Assembly: GCA_900550175.1 (NCBI GenBank)
Contig: URQX01000080.1
Location: forward strand, 1-7,328
DNA length: 7,328 bases
Source of the DNA: an uncultured Veillonella sp.
GTDB lineage: Bacteria; Bacillota; Negativicutes; Veillonellales; Veillonellaceae
Reading direction: 5' to 3'
How positions within the stretch are numbered: the stretch's first letter is position 1; the number at the start of each line of letters is the position of its first letter. Below the pieces are notes generated by a model. It saw only the letters and a program-made list of their open reading frames with translations. It had not been told where the DNA came from and ran no database searches. Position numbers and translations under genes: made by a program. Shown here in pieces: positions 1-6,146 of this stretch.

Positions 1-51
1 TATACTTATAATGATACTGAAATTATAAATTCTTGTATAGGTGCATTATGA
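1..51 (+). CDS. 3' end of an upstream gene, product unknown (partial)
   Basis: Reading frame 1 is open from the first base to a TGA at 49-51, giving 16 residues that end in SCIGAL. The TGA overlaps the cobU start codon as ATGA (48-51), the classic 4-base overlap of co-translated operon genes. The other two forward frames close within the first 27 bases. The fragment is too short to identify the protein. From context it is probably another cobalamin gene in the same operon. Sixteen open codons alone are weak evidence; the ATGA overlap is the main argument. It could also be non-coding leader. Confidence 0.45.
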   Translation, partial: YTYNDTEIINSCIGAL

Positions 52-626
52 AATCCCAAATTATATTGTGTTCCGGTGGAGCACGAAGTGGAAAAAGTGA
101 ATTTGCAGAACGTTTAGCCCTTGCTACTAAAGGGCGCAAAGCTTATGTAGCAACAGGACAAGCATTTGACGAAGAGATGGTTGATCGTATAAAGAAACAT
201 CAAGAACGACGTGGCGACATATGGACAAATTTTGAGGTTCCATTATATTTAGCCAAAGAGTGGCAACATATTAGCAATGCTGCTGATGTAATACTTATAG
301 ACTGTTTAACTATGTTTACTACCAATCATATGATGATACATGGTTCAATTCAAGGGCAAAAAGATGCAAATCGGTTAGAAGATGCTGTACTTTCAGAATT
401 AGAGGCATTATTACATTCAATAACATCTAGTGATGATAAAACAGTTATTTTTGTCACTAATGAAATTGGTCTTGGTATTGTACCCGACAATAAGCTGGCT
501 AGATATTTTAGAGATATTGCTGGCCGTGTTAATCGAACAGTGGCAACTGTAGCTGATAAATTATACTTAACGATTAGTGGTGTTACCATTGAGTTAAAAT
601 CCCAGGAGGTTCATATAAATGGCTAA
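48..626 (+). CDS. cobU: Bifunctional adenosylcobinamide kinase / adenosylcobinamide-phosphate guanylyltransferase (CobU)
   Basis: CobU phosphorylates adenosylcobinamide and then transfers GMP from GTP to give adenosyl-GDP-cobinamide, the corrinoid substrate of CobS. The 192-residue product starts almost directly with the P-loop GGARSGKS (residues 10-17). VATGQAFDEEM (34-44) and RIKKHQERR (47-55) follow; His51 aligns with the histidine guanylylated in Salmonella CobU (His46). LIDCLTMFTTN (83-93) and VTNEIGLGIVP (136-146), then FRDIAGRVN (154-162), complete the family signature. Length is close to the usual 180 or so. I chose the ATG at 48 because it sits just before the P-loop and has AGGTG at 39-43; an in-frame TTG at 33 would add five residues without support. 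The 3' end overlaps cobQ by 8 bases. The protein should be cytosolic. Identification is firm. Confidence 0.96.
   Translation: MKSQIILCSGGARSGKSEFAERLALATKGRKAYVATGQAFDEEMVDRIKKHQERRGDIWTNFEVPLYLAKEWQHISNAADVILIDCLTMFTTNHMMIHGSIQGQKDANRLEDAVLSELEALLHSITSSDDKTVIFVTNEIGLGIVPDNKLARYFRDIAGRVNRTVATVADKLYLTISGVTIELKSQEVHING
604..609 (+). promoter_or_regulatory. Shine-Dalgarno site for cobQ
   Basis: A perfect AGGAGG lies inside the last codons of cobU, 9 bases before the cobQ ATG at 619. It confirms the cobQ start and explains how the overlapping gene can be initiated independently of cobU termination. Confidence 0.85.
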
Positions 627-2139
627 AAAAATTATGTTCCAAGGAACAAGTTCCAATGTAGGTAAAAGTATTTTATGTACTGCACTATGCCGTATCTTTT
701 ATAGAAAAGGTTATAAAACAGTTCCTTTTAAAGCTCAAAATATGGCTCTCAATTCATATGTTACAAAATGGGGGGATGAAATTGGTCGTGCTCAAGTAGC
801 GCAAGCTGAGGCTGCTGGCATAGATCCAATTGTTCAAATGAACCCGGTTTTATTAAAACCTACAGGTAATCAATCCTCTCAAGTTGTATTGATGGGGAAA
901 CCTGTTGGTGTCTATAGCGCGAAAGAATACCATACAAAATATTCTTTAACGGCGCTTGATAAGGTGAAAGAATCTATCGATTTCTTAGATTCTAATTTTG
1001 ATGTGATGGTTATTGAGGGAGCAGGTAGCCCTGCAGAGGTAAACCTCAAAGCTAATGATATCGTAAATATGCGCATTGCTAAGATGACGCAAGCTCCTGT
1101 ATATCTCATCGCTGACATCGACCGTGGTGGTGCTATAGCATCTATCGTTGGTACTTTAGAATTACTAGAACCAGAAGAGCGCGCTCTCATCAAAGGTATC
1201 GTTATCAATAAATTCCGTGGTGATATTAAATTATTAGAACCTGCACTAACATTCATTGAAGAAAAAACAGGTAAAAAGGTAGTAGGTGTTATCCCTGCTA
1301 TTGAAAACCTTGATATTGATGAAGAGGACTCTGTAGCACTAGAAAATAAACGCAATAGTGGGGCTAAAGATATTCAAGTAGTAGTTATGCAAACACCTAA
1401 AATCTCTAACTTTACGGATTTTGATGCATTAAATTATGAACCAGATGTATCTGTTCGTTTTGTGGGCCCTGGTGACGTCATTGGTAAACCGGACTTAATC
1501 ATTTTACCTGGTTCCAAGAATACACTAGCAGACCTTACATATCTTCGGAACTCAGGTTTTGCCGATGAAATAAAAAAACTCGCTGACCAAGGTACTCCTG
1601 TTATCGGTGTATGTGGTGGCAATCAAATGTTAGGCAAAACAATATATGATCCGCATCATATGGAAGGTGATATTGAAGAAATTGAAGGTCTTGGGTTAGT
1701 GGCTTCCTCTACTACAATGAAAGATCAAAAAACTACACACCAAGTAGAATTCAATGTTTCTAATCTTCAGTTTTTGAATGGTACATTTACAGGTGAAAAA
1801 TTAGTAGGCTATGAAATCCATATGGGTGATACTACCCCATTAGTCGATACAGTGAGCCGTTGCTTTACTATTACAACCCGCAGTGAAGAAGCGGTCAATG
1901 TTGTTGATGGATTTATTGATGGGAAGCATCAAGTAATGGGTACATATATTCATGGTGTATTTGATAATGATGAATTTAGACGCTTTATTATCAATCAGTT
2001 GCGCGAACGTAAGGGGTTAGAACCATTAGATGTAGTATTCCATTATTTTGAACACAAGAATGCAGCTTATAATCGATTAGCTGACATTGTGGAGGAACAC
2101 TTAGATATGGATTATATTATGTCTACCTTGGGGGAATAG
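619..2139 (+). CDS. cobQ: Cobyric acid synthase, glutamine-hydrolysing (CobQ/CbiP)
   Basis: This enzyme amidates the b, d, e and g carboxylates of adenosylcobyrinate a,c-diamide, using glutamine and ATP, to give adenosylcobyrate. The 506-residue product has the standard family length. The N-terminal dethiobiotin-synthetase-like ATP-binding domain begins with FQGTSSNVGKS (7-17), followed by the CobQ signature FKAQNMALNSYVT (37-49), EGAGSPAEVNL (133-143) and IADIDRGGAIAS (164-175). The C-terminal class I glutamine amidotransferase domain has LPGSKNT (296-302), the nucleophile elbow GVCGGNQMLG with Cys332, and GTYIHGVFDN with catalytic His445. The FKAQNMALNS motif separates it from CobB/CbiA (the a,c-diamide synthase) and from the shorter cobyric-acid-synthase-like GatD proteins. 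The start is set by the perfect AGGAGG at 604-609. The gene is intact, with no frameshift seen. The next gene starts 9 bases after the stop. Confidence 0.97.
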   Translation: MAKKIMFQGTSSNVGKSILCTALCRIFYRKGYKTVPFKAQNMALNSYVTKWGDEIGRAQVAQAEAAGIDPIVQMNPVLLKPTGNQSSQVVLMGKPVGVYSAKEYHTKYSLTALDKVKESIDFLDSNFDVMVIEGAGSPAEVNLKANDIVNMRIAKMTQAPVYLIADIDRGGAIASIVGTLELLEPEERALIKGIVINKFRGDIKLLEPALTFIEEKTGKKVVGVIPAIENLDIDEEDSVALENKRNSGAKDIQVVVMQTPKISNFTDFDALNYEPDVSVRFVGPGDVIGKPDLIILPGSKNTLADLTYLRNSGFADEIKKLADQGTPVIGVCGGNQMLGKTIYDPHHMEGDIEEIEGLGLVASSTTMKDQKTTHQVEFNVSNLQFLNGTFTGEKLVGYEIHMGDTTPLVDTVSRCFTITTRSEEAVNVVDGFIDGKHQVMGTYIHGVFDNDEFRRFIINQLRERKGLEPLDVVFHYFEHKNAAYNRLADIVEEHLDMDYIMSTLGE

Positions 2140-2144
2140 GGGAG
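2138..2144 (+). promoter_or_regulatory. Shine-Dalgarno site for cbiB overlapping the cobQ stop
   Basis: AGGGGAG uses the last two bases of the cobQ TAG stop and ends 4 bases before the cbiB ATG at 2149. The short spacing and its fusion with the stop codon suggest translation of cbiB is coupled to termination of cobQ. Confidence 0.6.
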
Positions 2145-2148
2145 ATAT

Positions 2149-3141
2149 ATGGAACATTTAACAATTTTGCATTGGTTTACAAAGTATAGCTTTGTATGTA
2201 TACCAATCTTAGCATTTATATTGGATTTACTCATTGGCGATCCAAATAGTAAATACCATCCTGTAGCCATTATTGGTCGTATCATATCCTTTTTTGAGGC
2301 TGTTCTCTATAAAGATACTGATAATGACACCAAAAAACTATGGTACGGCGGTATTGCAGTAGGTTTAATCCTTGTTTCTGTATATATTATTGTGTCTTTG
2401 ATTCTATGGCTTGGTGGCGTAGTTAATGAATGGGTAGAATACGCTATTGAAGTAATTATTCTATACATAGCTATATCTCCACGCTCATTAGCTGGTGCTG
2501 GCTTTACTATTAGCCAGTTAATTAAGCAAGATAATATTGAAGAAGCTCGCAAGCGATTATCTTGGATTGTTGGTCGCGATACAGAAGAATTAGATGAAAG
2601 TGAAATTACACGAGCAACTGTAGAAACAATTGCGGAGAATACAGTAGATGGAGTTATTGCACCGTTATTTTTCTTTATCATTGGCGGTCCAATGGGAGCA
2701 ATTCTATATAGAACGGCCAATACTATGGATTCTATGCTAGGCTATAAAAATCAAAAGTATTTGTACTTTGGTCGTGTAGCTGCCCGCTTTGATGATGTAC
2801 TCAATTGGATTCCTGCTCGAATTACCTTTATATTGTTAATCATTTCTGCATTCTTTTTACGTTTTGACGCAAAGAAAGCTATACAAATTGGATTGCGTGA
2901 TGCTAATAAACATCCCAGTCCTAATGGTGGTTATGCAGAAGCACCAGTTGCAGGGGCTTTACATATTCGTTTAGGTGGGTACAACCAATATTTCAAAAAA
3001 ATGACCTTCCGTGAATACATGGGGGATCCTATTGAAAAATTAAATCGCAACCATATTACACGAACAATTTATATGATGTATTTTACGACTATACTAATGG
3101 TTATTATTAGTACAGCCATTACTTATGGGATGAATATATAA
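2149..3141 (+). CDS. cbiB: Adenosylcobinamide-phosphate synthase, membrane protein (CbiB)
   Basis: CbiB (called CobD in the aerobic-pathway nomenclature) joins adenosylcobyrate to (R)-1-aminopropan-2-ol O-2-phosphate, giving adenosylcobinamide phosphate. The 330-residue product carries family hallmarks: LDLLIGDP with HPVAIIGR (25-44), VGRDTEELDE (141-150), VETIAENTVDGVIAPLFF (158-175), YRTANTMDSMLGY (187-199), FGRVAARFDDVLNWIPAR (207-224) and SPNGGYAEAPVAGALHIRLGG (257-277). Hydrophobic stretches near residues 15-29, 69-90, 97-110, 167-186, 225-237 and 306-327 indicate an integral inner-membrane protein. It follows cobQ by 9 bases, and its stop overlaps the cobS start by one base. Its nitrogen substrate would come from the threonine kinase and CobD encoded downstream. 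Length is typical and no defect is seen. The symbol cbiB avoids confusion with the decarboxylase cobD at 5009. Confidence 0.96.
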   Translation: MEHLTILHWFTKYSFVCIPILAFILDLLIGDPNSKYHPVAIIGRIISFFEAVLYKDTDNDTKKLWYGGIAVGLILVSVYIIVSLILWLGGVVNEWVEYAIEVIILYIAISPRSLAGAGFTISQLIKQDNIEEARKRLSWIVGRDTEELDESEITRATVETIAENTVDGVIAPLFFFIIGGPMGAILYRTANTMDSMLGYKNQKYLYFGRVAARFDDVLNWIPARITFILLIISAFFLRFDAKKAIQIGLRDANKHPSPNGGYAEAPVAGALHIRLGGYNQYFKKMTFREYMGDPIEKLNRNHITRTIYMMYFTTILMVIISTAITYGMNI

Positions 3142-4034
3142 TGACACCTTTTTTCATAGCATTACAGTTTTTAACACGTTTAAAAATCGTCAATCAAACA
3201 GAATGGTCTGTAGACGACTTTGGTAAATCCGTTGTGGCCTTTCCTTATGTGGGCTTAATTATTGGCCTTATCTTGGCATTATTGTATGGTATATTATCAC
3301 CGTTTATTCCGTTGGTTCCGTTAATGTTAATCATCGTTATAGCGGAATTCTTGATTACTGGTGGTCTCCATGCTGATGGTTTAATGGATACGAGTGACGG
3401 TCTGTTTTCAGGACGTGAACGAGAACGTAAGTTGGAAATCATGAAAGATAGCCGTATAGGCTCTTTTGGTGTTGTTGCATTTGTATTTGTTACACTTTTG
3501 AAATGGCAATTATTAACAGCGATTCCAACAACAGAGTTTATTCCTATGGCTTTGATTATGATGCCATTAATGAGTCGTTGGTCCCTTGTATTGAGTATCC
3601 GATCTTATCCATATGCTAGAAAAGAGGGAATGGGTGCTGCATTTGCTAATTTAGCACCTAAACATGTTATTACGTATAATACATTTTCAACCTTCTTTAT
3701 GCCTATTGTAATCCTAATAATTGGGGTAATCTTATACACGATCTTATATGGTGCATATACTATCTTTTCTATAGCTGACGTAGGATATGTTGTAGGATTA
3801 GGTGTATTAGTATATGCTACATTAGGTATTTTTCAAATCAATATTGTTAGTATGATAATTACCTATATTATCAATCGTTTACTTAATCATTATATTGTTA
3901 AGCAACTTGGCGGTACTACTGGTGATACATATGGATTTGTTGTAGAAGTAACAGAGGTGATTTTACTATTTGTATATATCGTTATTTTATCCATATTATC
4001 TGCTACAGTTGCATCCAATACTACTATGTTTTAA
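3141..4034 (+). CDS. cobS: Adenosylcobinamide-GDP ribazoletransferase, cobalamin synthase (CobS)
   Basis: CobS condenses adenosyl-GDP-cobinamide (from CobU) with alpha-ribazole or its 5'-phosphate, releasing GMP and completing the nucleotide loop. The 297-residue product opens with FFIALQFLTRLK (4-15), typical of the family. It has the acidic core GGLHADGLMDTSDGLFSG (74-91), then KLEIMKDSRIGSFG (97-110), and near the C terminus LGGTTGDTYG (256-265). The aspartates of HADGLMDTSDG and the TGD motif are the expected metal/GDP-ligand residues. Several hydrophobic segments (about 32-75, 108-124, 134-152, 182-232, 268-289) mark an integral membrane protein. It is longer than the usual 245-260 residues; the extra length seems to lie in the hydrophobic part between 180 and 250. 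The start is taken at the TAATG overlap with cbiB. Only a weak GGGA (3127-3130) lies upstream, so translational coupling is likely. Confidence 0.95.
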   Translation: MTPFFIALQFLTRLKIVNQTEWSVDDFGKSVVAFPYVGLIIGLILALLYGILSPFIPLVPLMLIIVIAEFLITGGLHADGLMDTSDGLFSGRERERKLEIMKDSRIGSFGVVAFVFVTLLKWQLLTAIPTTEFIPMALIMMPLMSRWSLVLSIRSYPYARKEGMGAAFANLAPKHVITYNTFSTFFMPIVILIIGVILYTILYGAYTIFSIADVGYVVGLGVLVYATLGIFQINIVSMIITYIINRLLNHYIVKQLGGTTGDTYGFVVEVTEVILLFVYIVILSILSATVASNTTMF

Positions 4035-4063
4035 TTATCAGCCTTCGATGAATTCGATATAAT
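4035..4063 (+). promoter_or_regulatory. Candidate sigma-70-type promoter ahead of the threonine kinase gene
   Basis: The 65-base gap after cobS contains TTATCA at 4035-4040 (four of six matches to TTGACA), a 17-base spacer and a perfect TATAAT at 4058-4063. Transcription would begin near 4070 and leave a leader of about 30 bases before the GTG at 4100. There is no terminator-like hairpin in the gap, so readthrough from cobS is also expected. TATAAT arises often by chance in AT-rich DNA. The exact spacing and the position in the only real gap of the cluster are what make it credible. Confidence 0.4.
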
Positions 4064-4086
4064 AAGTACTATTTTTATTTAATGTG

Positions 4087-4093
4087 AAAGGAG
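4087..4093 (+). promoter_or_regulatory. Shine-Dalgarno site deciding a GTG start
   Basis: AAAGGAG lies 6 bases before the GTG at 4100. An ATG at 4098-4100 overlaps this GTG but is followed at once by TGA, so it cannot be the gene start. In-frame TGA at 4085-4087 closes the kinase frame upstream, which makes GTG the only workable start near this site. Confidence 0.8.
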
Positions 4094-4099
4094 TTTAAT

Positions 4100-4984
4100 G
4101 TGACCTATTATGTAAGAGCCCCAGGTACATGTGGGGAATTTCTACAAGGTTCTATTAATGGCCAGTCATTCTTAGTGACCTGTCCTATTAATCGCTACTC
4201 CTACGCATTAAGTAATGTAACACATCCATTTTCACAGCAGTATTGTGCATTACAACCTAAATCTGCTAAGGCAAGACAATTAGTACAACGTCTATTGCAA
4301 AAAAATAATAAAGACCAATCTTGTCCACCTGTATATGTACGTTCTGATATTATACAAGGAAAGGGGATGGCCTCCAGTTCTGCGGATATTTCTGTGACGG
4401 CTATGGCAACAGCATTAGCCATGAATTATGATCTATCACTAAAGGAATTAGAGCAAATTTGCTTATCTGTAGAGCCTACAGATGCTTCATTTTATCAAGG
4501 TGTAACTCAGTTTGATTATATTAAGGGGACCATTTCTCAATCACTAGGAATGTGTCCTCCATTAAAAATCCTTGTATTTGATGAAGGTGGCAGTATAGAT
4601 ACGATATCATTTAATCAACAAGTAGATCTGCAATCTAAAATTTTAGAAAAAGAATCAATCATAGAGGAATCCCTTGGTTTGTTTAAGCGAGGCTTGAATA
4701 CACATGATATCAATTTAATTGGTCAAGCAGCTACATTAAGTGCTTTTGGTAATCAACGTATATTATATAAACCAAATTTATATGACTTTCATGATATAGG
4801 GAATTACTATAATAGTGTTGGCACAATCATAGCTCATAGCGGTACCATTATGGGGCTCTTATTCCCCGTAGATTATGGTCGCATTGATGATTGTAAGCAA
4901 GAAATCATGCGTAAGTTACCAGAGCTATCCTATGTGGATACAGTAGAAACCACGAATGAAGGTTTAACCTATATTAAACGATAA
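4100..4984 (+). CDS. pduX: L-threonine kinase, GHMP family (PduX-like)
   Basis: The product is predicted to phosphorylate L-threonine with ATP to L-threonine-O-3-phosphate, the substrate of CobD. The 294-residue protein has GHMP-kinase architecture. The N terminus APGTCGEFLQG (7-17) and VTCPINRYS (26-34) resembles the SCGELIQG and VSCPVDWYS stretches of Salmonella PduX. The ATP-binding motif is GKGMASSSADI (87-97), followed by SVEPTDASFYQ (123-133), matching the PduX SLEPTDS stretch. A glycine-containing motif AHSGTIMGLLF (245-255) corresponds to GHMP motif 3. The start is GTG, set by AAAGGAG at 4087-4093. Length is close to the roughly 300 of PduX. A position directly before cobD supports this role over homoserine, mevalonate or other GHMP kinases. 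Use of L-serine as substrate cannot be excluded from sequence. The comparison with Salmonella PduX is from memory of its motifs. Confidence 0.88.
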   Translation: MTYYVRAPGTCGEFLQGSINGQSFLVTCPINRYSYALSNVTHPFSQQYCALQPKSAKARQLVQRLLQKNNKDQSCPPVYVRSDIIQGKGMASSSADISVTAMATALAMNYDLSLKELEQICLSVEPTDASFYQGVTQFDYIKGTISQSLGMCPPLKILVFDEGGSIDTISFNQQVDLQSKILEKESIIEESLGLFKRGLNTHDINLIGQAATLSAFGNQRILYKPNLYDFHDIGNYYNSVGTIIAHSGTIMGLLFPVDYGRIDDCKQEIMRKLPELSYVDTVETTNEGLTYIKR

Positions 4985-4996
4985 TATATTTAATAG

Positions 4997-5002
4997 AAAG
5001 AG
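4997..5002 (+). promoter_or_regulatory. Shine-Dalgarno site for cobD
   Basis: AAAGAG differs from AAGGAG at one base and lies 6 bases before the ATG at 5009, within the 24-base gap after the kinase stop. It supports this start; no other in-frame ATG occurs before the conserved HGGN motif at residues 5-8. Confidence 0.55.
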
Positions 5003-5008
5003 AATCGA

Positions 5009-6139
5009 ATGTCTAAAATACATGGGGGCAATATATTTCAGTTTGCCCATGAACAACGAATTGAACCATATGAGGTAATTGACTTTAGCGCTAATATTAA
5101 TCCACTTGGACCTAGCCAACGTGGATTAGATGCATTAAATGATCAACTACGTTATATTTCTCACTACCCTGATGCTACAAATGATGATGTATTAAATGCT
5201 ATTGCTGATACATATGGGATGGATAAACACCAAATTGTAGTTGGTAATGGTGCTGCTGAGTTATTATATGCTATTTGCCGGTTACCTGGATATACTGGTG
5301 CTTTTGTGCCAGCACCAGGTTTTTCTGAGTATAAAGAAGCTCTTGAAGCAAGTAACATTCCTGTACGCGATATTTTTTATCGATCTCGTGAAGATGATAA
5401 TGGAACACCTTACTTTGAAGTACCTTATTTAGCATTAGAAACCTTTGCTGCTGAACTTAAAGGTCAAGATGGTCGCATCATTGTATTTTTAGGCAATCCT
5501 AATAATCCAGATGGAACATTACTAGATAAAACACATATTCGTACTGTAGCGAGTATGTTGAAAGATGCCAATAGTTTACTAGTTATAGATGAGTCATTCA
5601 TAGACTTTGTTGGTAATGAACCATTGCAAGATAATGGCCAATCTATGCGTTCATTAGTCAATGAATTTGATAATGTCATCGTAGTTCATTCTTTCACAAA
5701 ATTTTATGCTGTACCAGGCCTTCGAATCGGTGCTGCTTTTGGTAACGAAAATTTAATTAGTCACTTACATCAATATATTCCTAGTTGGTCTGTAAATACG
5801 TTAGCACAAGCATATACAGAGGCTGCTTTGAATGATGTTGATTATATAAAAAGAACAAAGCAAGAATTATGTGAAGAAAGAGCATTTTTGTATAATGCAT
5901 TAGATGCTATAGAGGGGATTACTGTATATCCACCTTCCGCTAATTTTATGTTGTTCGAAATTAATCGTGACGGTATTACAGCTAACACCATTAATGAAAC
6001 TCTGAAGAAATATAATATGATCGTACGTAATTGTGATACTTACGTCGGTCTCAATAATCACTGGGTTCGCATTGCTATTAAAGATCATGATACTAATATC
6101 AAACTAGTAGAGAAGCTAACGGATATTTTGAAAGTATAG
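5009..6139 (+). CDS. cobD: Threonine-phosphate decarboxylase, PLP-dependent (CobD)
   Basis: CobD decarboxylates L-threonine-O-3-phosphate to (R)-1-aminopropan-2-ol O-2-phosphate, the side-chain donor used by CbiB. The 376-residue product is a fold-type I aminotransferase-like enzyme resembling histidinol-phosphate aminotransferase. It begins with the CobD marker HGGN (5-8), then DFSANINPLGP (25-35), YPDATND (53-59) and GNGAAELLY (79-87). PLP-site residues are seen in GNPNNPDG (162-169) and IDESFIDF (193-200, Asp194), the Schiff-base lysine in HSFTKFYAVPGLRIG (Lys231, with Arg239 in GLR), and a substrate-carboxylate arginine candidate Arg354 in WVRIAIK. HGGN and the SANINP motif favour CobD over HisC, and the neighbouring kinase and cobC genes agree. 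Length is close to that of Salmonella CobD (about 364). The gene is intact and cytosolic; cobC starts 7 bases after its stop. Confidence 0.94.
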   Translation: MSKIHGGNIFQFAHEQRIEPYEVIDFSANINPLGPSQRGLDALNDQLRYISHYPDATNDDVLNAIADTYGMDKHQIVVGNGAAELLYAICRLPGYTGAFVPAPGFSEYKEALEASNIPVRDIFYRSREDDNGTPYFEVPYLALETFAAELKGQDGRIIVFLGNPNNPDGTLLDKTHIRTVASMLKDANSLLVIDESFIDFVGNEPLQDNGQSMRSLVNEFDNVIVVHSFTKFYAVPGLRIGAAFGNENLISHLHQYIPSWSVNTLAQAYTEAALNDVDYIKRTKQELCEERAFLYNALDAIEGITVYPPSANFMLFEINRDGITANTINETLKKYNMIVRNCDTYVGLNNHWVRIAIKDHDTNIKLVEKLTDILKV

Positions 6140-6143
6140 GGAG
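6138..6143 (+). promoter_or_regulatory. Shine-Dalgarno site for cobC overlapping the cobD stop
   Basis: AGGGAG shares two bases with the cobD TAG stop and ends only 3 bases before the cobC ATG at 6147. This repeats the stop-plus-SD arrangement seen at cobQ/cbiB and suggests translational coupling. The spacing is shorter than optimal. Confidence 0.5.
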
Positions 6144-6146
6144 ATT

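Noticed and set aside
7..12. TATAAT as a promoter -10 element for cobU
   Set aside because: It lies in a frame that looks like the 3' end of an upstream gene with an ATGA overlap. Its -35 region would be outside the window, and TATAAT is common by chance in AT-rich DNA.
33..47. TTG at 33 as an extended cobU start
   Set aside because: It adds five residues before a P-loop that already sits at the usual distance from the ATG at 48, and the AGGTG ribosome site at 39-43 fits the ATG.
912..1355. Minus-strand open frame of 147 codons inside cobQ
   Set aside because: It is wholly antisense to a well-conserved gene. Its translation is serine- and isoleucine-rich with no recognisable domain, which is typical of a shadow frame.
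2307..2720. Minus-strand open frame of 137 codons inside cbiB
   Set aside because: It is antisense to conserved CbiB motifs, has no family resemblance and no clear ribosome site, so I treat it as a shadow frame.
4061..4080. Possible terminator after cobS (AGTACT palindrome followed by a T-rich stretch)
   Set aside because: The palindrome is only 6 bases (4065-4070) with no loop or extended stem, so it cannot form a stable intrinsic terminator hairpin.
4035..4099. Cobalamin riboswitch in the cobS-kinase gap
   Set aside because: At 65 bases the gap is far too short for the roughly 200-base element, and I see no B12-box-like sequence in it.
5241..5432. Plus-strand 63-codon frame inside cobD
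   Set aside because: It is out of frame with conserved CobD sequence and encodes a low-complexity hydrophobic peptide with no motif.
5009..6139. Histidinol-phosphate aminotransferase (HisC) as the identity of the PLP enzyme
   Set aside because: The HGGN start and DFSANINPLG motif are typical of CobD, and the flanking genes are all for cobalamin synthesis.
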